A stretch of DNA of 64,000 nt from Watersipora subatra (taxonomy: Eukaryota > Bryozoa > Gymnolaemata > Cheilostomatida > Watersiporidae), in NCBI RefSeq assembly GCF_963576615.1, contig NC_088717.1, positions 955,001-1,019,000 on the forward strand, given 5' to 3'. The stretch's first letter is position 1. Each line of letters begins with the position of its first letter. The notes beneath the pieces are model-generated. The model did not search any database. It saw nothing but the letters and a program-made list of their open reading frames with translations, and was not told the DNA's origin. Positions 21,701-33,700 of this stretch are shown in pieces. The position numbers and the translations under genes are program-made.

Positions 21701-24700
21701 CAGTCAATTTATTTTATATATATTGGAAAATTAAATAGTTCACTTATCTTTCAGCTACTGACAGTTTCCTGCTGGTGCATTCTTCAGGCTGTAGACTTCA
21801 ACTCTGTTTAATCTTATGTTGAGCACTCTGATTTTAGTTCTAAGTATTATACATTTCAATATATATATTTATGTATATATACATTTATGTATAAGCATAT
21901 ATATATAGGTTTATATAAATATATGTATCAGCATATATATAAGTTTATATACATATATGTACATGTATAAGCATATATATATAGCGCCTAGCGTGAAACA
22001 GTGTTTTAGCCGCCACAGGAATTTTTAGTCAAAAACCGTTTAGTTTTAATATATTCAACTTGTAGCTTTGAGTTTTTTTTTTTAATTTTTTTTGAAATGA
22101 CATAAATATATTAATAATAGTATGAGGAGGAGAAAAAAATGCTTCCCTAAAAATGTCACTATAAATCTGTTTCACTAAACCGAACCTTTTAGGTAGTAAG
22201 TAAATACTGATTCCCTACTTGTCACCGAGTCACTTGTCCCTACTTGTCACCTAACGAGCACGAAATAGATTTGTAGTGATTTTTAGCTGAGTAGTTTTTC
22301 CTCTTGTCCATATATTTGTTGTTTTACTCCACGGAAATTATTTCTCCAATGTCTCTAGTTAGCATTTTCGCAATACTAAACTTATGTATATATTGTTAAA
22401 ATGCATCCGGGGGGGGGGGGGGGGGGGGGGGTAACTCAGTGCATGGTTTGGCCATGACATCTCCGAGTTCCCATGGATAACATCAGACTAGAGGCGTGCG
22501 CTTAAACAATGCATTGTTTAAGCGGGTTTTCATCATAGTAATGCCTAAGCTTCGGCAGTCCTTTGTAATTGCTGAACTTTATCGATTAGGATTTCCAGCG
22601 CAGTCCGAGCTTATCTGTTTTGAATTATTTGTGCGTTTGACATTGTGTGTTTCAATTGAAGCCTGCTAATGTACAGCAAGCTTCAATTGTGATATTCAAA
22701 TACCTGTGTGTAATTGCGGTTCAATGACGGTGAATGGAAAGGCCAGACTACAAACACTGGCAAACTAATTGACTAACAAACTACTAGTCATATCGGTGTG
22801 TTTAAGTCTCCTGAATAGAATTCATTGGAGGATTAAAATTTTTACTTTGATATCAGCAGCACCCCTTTAGGTTTACCCATCAGCAGCATATGCAACTTCC
22901 TCTCACCATGACTAGTTTTTCATAGGTTTATCCTAGTTCAAAAGTGCATTTATGTAGCCTGTAGTTCTGAGATTGTTGAAAAGGTCTGTGCATCTTAGTG
23001 AAGGGTTAAAGAAGTTTTTGGTTTTTAACTAACTAATACTCCTTTCTGATCTTTTAAGGAAATCCTATTATTATTACTCTGTGTCCATGTTCAGCCCTGT
23101 TTCTAATCCTTGCAACGGGCAGGGCGCTCTCCTATTTCACTTTCTTCTTATTCGTTCTCATCGCCGCATGTCCTTCGTCTGCCGAGGACAATCTCGCAAA
23201 CCCTTGTTTAGAATGAAGCAAAAAGGCTAAAACATAATGAAAAAAAGACATATTTGGAATATATAAAAACAATATGTTATTGGAAGGTCATTCCAAAAAG
23301 AGTCTAATATTTTCACACACCAGCAACATATACACAACTCACTTTATGATTGGCTGTTTCTCTGTCTCTTCTCTGCTATCTGATAAAAATGTAGTTACTT
23401 GTGGGTGAGAGAGACAGATCGTTTTCATGATTGATGGCGTTACGATATATATTTCTGATGTATGGAAGAGATGAAAATTTATTTCTGCACCTAACCCCCC
23501 CCCCAAACCCCCCCTCCCCCCCTTCCTCGAACAACAGCTCACACCCGTAATCGGGAATTCCTGTCCTAGTTAGAGCCAGTCCTTTTTAGTTCAGCCACTT
23601 TTGAGCATATTGAGTAGTACTGGTTTTGGTGCTTCGGTATGTTTGCATTTGTTTAAATCTGTTGATGGCCATGTTGTGTTAGATGCAATGCTGACTCTAG
23701 ATCAGCAGAAATAAAGGAATATAAAATAGTTGGCCCAACTTAGCCTCTGTCGTAGACCTACTCAGCTGCGCTTATGGACCATCTCTATGAGTGCTGACAT
23801 ATAGTGGTATGTCAGCCATGTGTTTATCAATATATTGCAGAAAGCCTTCTAGTTCCAGCTAACTTGGTAACTGGGCCGTCCACAGATTACGTGATATTAG
23901 GAGGCAATATTCCAGTACAATACAGCCTTATCAATCCCCTGCCAGGCATGTATCTCGGTCTATACAAACAAGGCTCTAATGATGAAATCGCTAGAGAAGT
24001 TGTCCAGCAAATAAAAACAGGTAAGCTAGGAAAACATATGCTAGTTAAATGTTACATAACGCCTTTGCTACTGTTCCTGATTTGAGTGCAAATGCCAGTC
24101 GGATTATATAGTGTCACTTTCTTCATTGGCAACAGGAGGAAATGCTTGAAACAGCCAAATGGTAATTGTGGGAAACATGCCTCATCCGCCTTTTCTTTTC
24201 AATTAGAGACGGGTGTTTTTCCCTCACTACACCTTACCTTCTGTTTATTATACTATTCACGCATCTAATGAAATGGTGACACAAACTGGCTGTTCATCTC
24301 ATGTCATAGTGTTTTTGAATCACTTGTCAGACATCTTTATCAGCGGTAAACCTACTTATTGTATATTTAATAGTCACTGATAGAAAATAGTAATTGAGAA
24401 TATTCTTGATGGCCATTACACAGCATGTTCCTGATCCTTCCTCATGTTCTTGTAGTCAAATGCTCTGAATATTTCGGAGTTATTGTGTAACTCGTCGCAA
24501 TGGTGATGCCTCGCCTTATCATATAGAAATGTCACACAGCTTATGTAGGCCTATATATAATTATATCAGTATGTTTTCATGACACGGTTAAATCCGCAGA
24601 ATGGAAACAGCAAAAGCCCACAAGTCAAACGAGTTTAGTTACTCGCAAATTGTTATCAAATGCTTCATGCTTGCAAAAGATGGAAACAGCACTTGCGAAT

Positions 24701-27700
24701 GACGTGCAGGAAATGCCACACAAGCTATTCCATTTTAAACATTTTCCATACTTAATTTATTTCTATTTAGATTTTAGCAAGGCAGTAATGTACCGCGATG
24801 GCTTCTGGTATAGAATTCCTTTATCTTTTTTAACAAAGCACACGCTTTAACCCGTAACATGCAAAAATGTCCATTAAAACAACTTACCACCTCAATGTAC
24901 ACACAACTCCAAATCAGCATCTACACAATGGTAACATGGTCTATGAAATAAGTTTAAATATGACTCAAGAAAAAAGGCAAGAATTCACCCTTGGAACATA
25001 TAGGAAAGACAACTCTCTTAACTTCCCAGACTTGTACAAGTTACTGTGACCGGTAGAGTCATCAATGCTCGGTGTATTGAGTGTATAATCAGGAGAAAGA
25101 TAAGCTAGAGGAGGCAAAGCCAACTTAGCCTAATTTAAGCGGGGAAAAGGTTGCCGCTTTTTGTCAAAACTCAAATGATGCTGCAATAAAACTACTAAAG
25201 TTCAATTAGTGTATAACTACTCCTGCCGTAGCCAAAGTGTTGAGAGAAAACAATTTTTCAAATGTGGAGAAGAGCGGAGAGTAGCTAAGGTTTGGCTCAA
25301 TGCAGGATTGCGGGTCCGTGTACTAAGAAGTAATGTTTGTGCGGCTTAATTAGATGTGCTAATCATGAATTTACCATTTTAGCAGGAAGTGGTGGACTGA
25401 CAGTTACTAGTCTTACTAAGCGATGAACTACACAAACTCAAGAGCACTCGTTTATCTCTCTTTAGTAGCAAGCTTTAACAAGCATCTTATAAACAGTGTT
25501 ATTGCTTGGTAGCGGAATTTAAGGTATTGAGTTATTCTTACATGAATATGCAAAAGTTTTCATATTTATACATAAGGCTATGACTATAAATACCTAAGGT
25601 TATGTCTCTAGATACCTAAGGCTATGATTTTAGAAACCTAAGGCTATGTCTATCCATACCTAAGGCTATATCTATCGGATTCTATCCATACCTAAGGCTA
25701 TGATTACCCATACCTAAGACTATGTCTATAAATACTTAAGGCTGTCTATAGATAAGGCCATGTCTATAGATAAGGCCATGTCTATAGACAGCCTTAGGTA
25801 TCGCAAGTTGTTCATAAGACTATAGATAAGGCCATGTCTATAGATCTATACCAAAGACTATGACTATAGATACCTAAGGCTATGGCTATAAATACCTAAG
25901 GCTATGACCATCTTTATATAAGGCTATGTCTATAGATATCTAAGGCTATGCCTGTCGGTACCTAAGGCTGTCTATCCATACCTAAGGCTATGACTATCTT
26001 TACCTGGCTATGTCTCTAGATACCTAAGGCTATGAGTATAGAAACCTAAGGCTATGACTATAGGAACCTAAGACTATGACTATAGGAACCTAAGGCTATG
26101 ACTGTAGGAACCTAAGGCTATGACTATCCAGTCTGCATACTCTATTGATTCCTGAGATCAGTCAACGGAGTAAACTGTCAGCTCAACTGACTTCATATAG
26201 CCATATCTATGATGTCATACCAACTATCAGTGTCAATTACATACCTCTAGTCAATAATGCTTTAGATTAGTATCTGGGTACACTATACTTAATCTGGGTA
26301 GATTATGATTCTGCTGCAACTATCGGATGAGAATGTTATACTATTACATAAATCTGCTTCCCATCTGCTTCCTGAGCGTGTATGTGGCCAACATGTGCAT
26401 CACAATGTATCACAAGACACAAATACTTGATTCGGTTCATAGATAGCATGCTTGAGTTTGTTCTTAGAAAAGTACAATAATTCTACTTGTTTGCATTGTT
26501 GATTGCAAAGGAAAACTGGAATTGTATGCATAACCTTGACCTACAATTTTATTAGTGAAGGTAAAAAAAGTAAGTTAGCATATGCATACGATCATGTGAC
26601 AATGTCGAGTTAATCGAACTTGTCTTACAGCGTTTGTTGTTGATAAATCATATGTCACGCGCTGCACACCACCCTACGGTTTATAGTACTGAGGTTGTAC
26701 GAAAATCCTTGCTGATACGACAAAAAATTTCGCAGTGTGAGCCTTTTGCGTGTATTAGCTTGATATTTTAAATTCAAAGCAGTCGCTAAAAAGAGCTTCT
26801 AATGTTCTAGTCGTAAAAGGAGTATTAAAATCACTATTTCCCTGAACTTTCTTTTTATAGTGTTTACTGAAACTTTGAAACCTTTAGACGCTAAAGAGAA
26901 GGTTTTTGATCAGCTAATACTGTTCAGAAATTACCTGAGTTCCGAATAAATTGAACAAAACTCAACTTTTTGTACCTGATCATCTAGATTCAAAGATACC
27001 ACCAAAACAGGGTAATGTAAAGGTCTTTGCTTTTCTAACATTGAGTGACACTAAGGGTGGCAGATACCTCCCTCTTAATCTTATCTTTTCTCATCTTTTG
27101 ATAGGAATCGTGCAATTCCCATGTTACACAATCCTCTATCCTGGAGTTTATGACGTAAAACTATTTAGTTCCTCCGGAGAAGTTCTTCCTTTGGGTAAAG
27201 CCTCTCAAATTACAGCCGTCTGGCCTCAGTTTAGCCTCACCCTTCCAAATAAACACATAGCCCAAGAGGCGACACAACTCCAGCTTATCTCTGTCTATCT
27301 CAATCAAAAAATAACCTGCAGGACACAAGGACGGGAGACGTCATTTTACTTGGAGGTAAGGATGCCAGTTTTGTGTGTTAGCTAGTAGGAATTCTTTTGA
27401 CCTGTTTTGCGTCATGTTTCTCTGGTAAACATTCTCCTTACACCGAAGATTTTCCTTTCGCTGCTCAGGGTAAAATGCAAGTCTTATAACAACGCATGTA
27501 CTGGTATATGTAGAGCTCGGTTGTCCTTGGCAGGTACAATATTCTGAAGAAGAGAGTTTTACAGACATTCAAGTAGTCCACCTGGAGGAAGATATACAAC
27601 TGAAAACGTTAAACAACGATGCTCGTGATTTGCCATGTCAGCTGTTCGATCGAGCAGGTTAGTTTTATAAGTACGGTCTGAGATCCTTAAAAAGGTGGAA

Positions 27701-30700
27701 GAAGTTTGTGGGAGCGTGGAAGATACTGTCGTAACAAAGAGGTGTCTGTAGACTAAGAATAAATGAAGTCAGTATATCTATGTTTGCAACATTGCACACT
27801 CTGAAACTGTCTGTAGTAAGGCTAACATACTGGAGACAAAACCAGAGGTGAAATGAAACTCTAGCACTATCGCTAGCGTTACAACGAAAGCTCTGCAAAA
27901 CATTCTGGAGGCATGATTTGTCCTTTGCATTAAATAAAACAGTTTGGATTAAGATGTTTGAATTACAAAGTAAAAATCTTTTAGTGTTTGATTTTGATAA
28001 CTTTATTTTCAAAGTAATTTTTGGTCCGAATGTCATTACGTTATGTTAGGGCGATGTAGTTCAACTTCTAAGTTTTTTTAGAAGTTGAACTACATTCTTT
28101 CAGTAAATTTAAAGTTTCATTTTAAAACACACAGTCTGATGATCAGCCAACCAATCACAACAAAAATACAGGCTTAAGCCTGGTTCACATATCGATAGCG
28201 TGACTCCGGCGGTAATCTTGCGCAGCAAAACGCTTGCGTCGCTAGGCTCGGCGGTTTCTGTTCACATAAAGCTGCATCACTAATAATCGCATAAAAAATA
28301 TTCGCTTGCCATGCCGTTTCGATAATGCTGACCTTCACCTGCCCAGTGCATTTCGGGAAGGTTTTGCCTGCGGCTCTTCACGAAGGTTGAACAACGCTGA
28401 ACTCTTGCATTGACCGCCGGCAACTACCGGCAATACTCGGCGCTACTCGGCATGTAGGTTCACATTTCACCGCTGGTAGCCCTGCGGTGCTATCGCCGGT
28501 GCTTGTTGCGTATATGGGAACCAGGCTTGAACATCAAGCGCTCCTAATACACACACATGTATGAGTGTTCAATGTCAAGAATCAGCTCTGTATTTTTTTT
28601 AGTTTACTTAGAGCTTTACTAGCTACAAATGGCCTTTGCGTGCCAGGATAATCTACACAATCGGATATATGATATAGGTATTTCAATCAAATACTAAACC
28701 TTATATAACTACAATTGTATTTCATTCGATCATCAGCTAGATATAGAGCTGCAGTCACTCGGCTGAGCCCTGTCCTCTCAGCTGGGTGTAACGTAATGTC
28801 ACTATGTCAAAGAAGGATTGTCAGAACCAGCAACCTAGCACAGCCCCAGCTCTTCTGTAGATGTGTGTGTTCATTATCAATGTTACTCAATATCCAGTAA
28901 ATATTGTACCCGAGTTATACCGGCGTTATTGCACCTTGAGGAGCCCCTTAAGCCTTAGTAAAACAGCTATGCACTCTAGTGTGATAAGCCGCTGTCGTAC
29001 ATGCAAAGAATCTGCTTTTAATCAAAGGATTAACAATCGCCCTCTAACACAGCTGTAAGTTAGATAAAATATTTGTGTTCAGATGAAAGTCTATACAAGG
29101 TTGTAAGAGTTCCAGTTAGGCCAGTTCAGCCTTTTATACCGTGTAATGCTAGGGATGTTGTCAATATGTTGTGATCGTACGCAGCTAGTGAATCCCAAAA
29201 TGACCGTACTTGCTAGTATCCTGCTTGGTTCGCTCTAATCTTGTCAAATGTTCAAACCCAGCAAGGATACAATTAAAATCTTGAGCCAAAATGGCAGGGA
29301 TTAATGGCTCCTGCTTAGTAATGACATCCTTTTAGAACTGTTAATTGCATCTTGTTGACCATGTAATTACACATTACCCATGTAATCACGCATTCTGGGC
29401 TCAAGTTGACATAAGCTTAACGCTCATTTTGAGCTCCAGATATTTAAAAGGCGGAGGGGGGAGGGGGGGGGGGAGGGAGGAGGCCATGCTGAGTACTTGA
29501 TACATGTCAGACAAAAGCTACAAACCTCGACAAGTAACAATTGCATTCTATAATTAGTGCAGCTGGGATACAAAATTGATGTTTACCAATAAAAAAAACC
29601 TGTCTTCTTTCCTTTTTCTCTTCTAATAGTTGCTTTCGTTTTGAACTGGAACCTTTCCAAGGACTTGGTTTCTGCACCTAAAACTTATCTTTTCTCTTTT
29701 GTATCTATCTTACCTTCACCTTTGTTAAGCTAGTTTATTAGTGATAGTAGTAGCTTCACCGTATTGTCAGCGTATCGTCAGCTCAGCGTGTGCCGCTAGT
29801 AAAAGTAGAGATAGGGTCAAAAGTACTGAACATCTCCAGATGCAACGGATGACGATGACGGATGACGATAGGCAGCGCGATGTAAGATGCCTGGAGTAGA
29901 AGAATCTTGAGTATTATAAATAAGTGATGCGGACGTTGTCAAAGGATGCCACGCTTTCATTTCACTTCTTGTGTGAATGTACAAACATTCATGCAAGTCT
30001 TTATTTATAAATATATTGAAGCTTAACAAAGACGTGTTTGGTGAGACAGAATCTATTGACCGTCAGATCAATAGTCAGGATGAAGCAGTAAGTCGACCTA
30101 TTCAAGCATTGCCATCACGGTTGATAGCTAGCTATCCGCTTCTTACCTTTACTAATCTATAGTTTGAGGAATTGCGACTTGCTCTTCTAAAGAATTTCTA
30201 AGTTTTTTATTATTTGAGCTATTAATCCGATCGTGAGTGCGTTTGAAAAAAGAGCAAAAGCTACGACTGTCCTCTTAACCGTCAAATAAAAAAGTCGTGT
30301 TATTGATGGTTTATTGATTAGGCATGATTGACACATGCCTTTGGCATAGAGGAGTATCGATTGTCTTCTCAGCTTATCACTCTGACTGCAGACTAATCCT
30401 ACCTATTACAATTACCTTCTCATTTCAGAAAACTAGAACTTTTAGATAGTAGTTAATAGTATGTTTGTCACGGATTAATCAGCTGTGAATGGATAATTTG
30501 AATATGTACTAATATGAAACTTGTAGTAATTGGCTAACTGTCATAATCATGATAGAATGAAGAGTTTCAAGATGTCTATTCGTTTACATGAGAATGTAAT
30601 CGCTGAAATGTGTATATGTTTAGTTTGTCCAAAATCAGTTCCAAAATTATGATAATACCCAAAGTTCTTTACTGAGCTGTTTCTGCAGGTTTCTATAGAG

Positions 30701-33700
30701 TTGTACTAAGGCAACGCGAGTCAGAGAGTTATGTCAGCACATCTAACACTATGACAGTAACATGGGGAGACTACTACGAACTTTCAAGTGTTCAAACTAA
30801 AGTCTTTCCATGTGCTGACCAGCTGGTTATTACCTTCACAAGACCAGACTGTATCACAATGGCGGATAACATACATATGTATGCAACGAGGTTGGACAAG
30901 ACAGGACAGGTTAGTTATAACTCGGAAATCTTGACTGCTGACTGATTGTCGTTATCTTAAACATTTTTACAAAGAGTCGTGATATGGTGATCATATGTTC
31001 ATCTGGTGATCATATCTTCACCCGGTGATCATATCTTCATCCGGTGATCATATCTTCACCTGGTGATCATATCTTCACTTGTCACCTGGTGATCATATCT
31101 TCACCTGGTGATCATATCTTCACCTGATGATTCTATCTTCACCTGGTGATCGTATCTTCACCTGGTGATCATATCTTCACCTGATAATTATATCTTCACC
31201 TGGTGACAATATCTTCACCTGGTGACAATATCTTTACCTGGTGATCATATCTTCACTTGGTGATTATATCTTCACCTGGTGATATTATTTTCACCAGGTG
31301 ATCATTTCTTCACATGGAAATCATTTATAGCCAAGCAACTGTACCATCCCTCAATAATAAATTATAAATCCCTTTCTCTTCCAATTCATTGCATAATCTA
31401 AAATGTTTTCATTGTCTTGAGGAACATTTAGAAAACAATAGAAAGATGTAAGAGTTATTTCTGGCCCATTCAGTACTCAAGTATTCCGGATAATGGGCTG
31501 AATTACAGAGCTTTTATTTCACCGAAGCACCTGTGATCACCTGTTTGCTTACTCAACGCGTTGCTCTGTTTGCCTGCCAGTCTCAAATTTCATGTATACT
31601 TTAGCTTTAATTTTTTCTCACTTTGATTAACACAGAAATATTGATGTTTTCTTACCAGAAGAAACTGCAACGTAATAGGAGTCAGATTTCACAGGGACGA
31701 GTAAGAATGATTAGTTTGCTTTGGTAGCTCTATGCATAGACATAGTAAATGGGCTTTTAAGTTGCATAGCCTTAGAAGCTTGCACGCAATGTGAATTCAC
31801 ACAAATTGTGAGAAAATTATGTTAATTAACATGATTCTCTGTCACTTCATTGTCTCTTTATTATTGACTAAGTGTAGAGAATATATTTATTCCCATTATA
31901 TTTATCATCTTGCACGATATGTATCTGTTAGTCTGTTAGTCGCATTTGCTTCTAAACTTACAAATGAGGTGGTTAATTATTTTTACCTCAATTGCTCAAG
32001 TTTGGTCACAACTTCCTTGCTGCCGCGCACGCTGCCGGGCTCGCTGCCATCTCAGAGCTGTCAGAATTCTCAGTTTACAAAAAGAATATCATTCCAGCTG
32101 TCTTGGTTTGTGTTTTGGTTGTGTACAAGTGACTCGTGGTGAGAATTAGTCGTATCATTTGGCTGTTAGTATTACACCTCAATGACCTAGCAAAAGCTAC
32201 CTGCTGGTAAAAATTTATATATTTTGACTTCCCAGTGGCATAAAATTTTATTTCTCATCCACATATTGGCAGCGTGCAAAGAATGCTGAAAACAATCGAT
32301 AATGATTGTTTGTAGCAAGAACTCTCCTACATGTATGAAGCTAAGGCCATGATCAACAAGACCTCAGTCTCCTTCAGTTGTGATGACATCAGGCGTTACC
32401 ATTGGGCCAACAGCCCAACTGCCTATTGCTTCAGATACCAGAGTGTAGCCTCTAACCAAGCTGTGGTGGACCACAGTCTATTCTGCCTTCCCATTAACAG
32501 CAGCATTGGTAAGCAACGATCAACACTTATTGGTAGCCTCTGATCTGCAGCTTCGTTTACACTTAGCTGGGATGTTAGGCAAAAGGAATGGGGGTATATA
32601 AATACGAGCCCTAATATAAAGCAGCAAGCATGATCAACGCTTAAGGCTTCCTAAGACTCACTAATTATGAGTTCATTATGCTTCAATATATACAGTATAT
32701 ATAACATGTATAAACATATTATAATAATATATTTATAAACAAATTAAAATAATATAATAATAAATGAATATATTATAATAAGATATATAAACATACTAAA
32801 ATAATTAAATGCATATATAAGCATACTAAATTAATATATATATTAATACTATATTTATATAGAAATATATTACCGTACAGGATGAATTTATTCGCGGAGT
32901 TATAATATGCGAAAATTGTTATTTCATGCATACTCGCGGATTAATTTATTCGCGGCTAAAAACTGTCACTCTCTATGAAGAGTTAACTCTATTGCGTCTT
33001 ACAACAGAGTTAATTATACGCATGCGCGCATTGCGTGTGCTCATACACCGAAACGCGGTATACACCACAGCTTCCAACTACGAATCAACCATGCTAAGCT
33101 ATAAATTTTTTGCTGCACTCAGAGGTTTTCACGAATATTCATCAATTTGGAGGCCTTTGATGAACCAACAATTTGTGGTAAGTAATGAGTTTTTTCAAAA
33201 CCATTTACTAAATTAGTTGAATTTCACTTTGGCTTTTCGGTAAAACGCAATATTTATTTTTTCCATCCCTACCGCTTCGTTATTTGTTTTAGTGTGAGAA
33301 AGATTTTTCATCGTACACGGAGGCACCATGACTACAAGGGTGGTAGATGTCATTCTTAGAAGATCACCAATCATTCAGGGAGGTCTTGAAATTAGGTAGA
33401 AGTGACTGCAGCTGCTAACGAGAAGAATATATCTGTTTTAAAAAAGGAACAAAAACGCCTTTACGAGCACAAATTTTTGGCCAACCGGCAGAACTTTGCA
33501 ATAGTAAGCCACGAGGAGAGTTCTGATGATAACTTCCTTACCAGTCATGCAGTAGCGATAGAATCGCCTTTAACATCTACCCAAGACAGTGACAGCGATA
33601 TAGAGCTGCTATTACCAAAATAACTAGTCAGAGAGCACCATTACACTCTAGTATTCACTTATCAAGAGTACCAGTTCAATTTTATTGTTAGACAACCGCC

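Larger units (their letters stand above)
15783..23840. other. THSD1-like intron 1 (8.1 kb)
   Basis: It runs from donor GTAAGT to acceptor TATTGCAG. It contains the small antisense exon pair, a MITE, a LINE remnant, simple repeats and hairpins listed separately. The rest is unremarkable. If exon 1 is wrong, this interval is intergenic. Confidence 0.5.
27658..30688. other. THSD1-like intron 4 (3.0 kb)
   Basis: It contains a hairpin, MITE copy 2 and a G-rich tract. The small open frames at 28.7-30.2 kb have no splice context or similarity that I can see. Confidence 0.6.
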
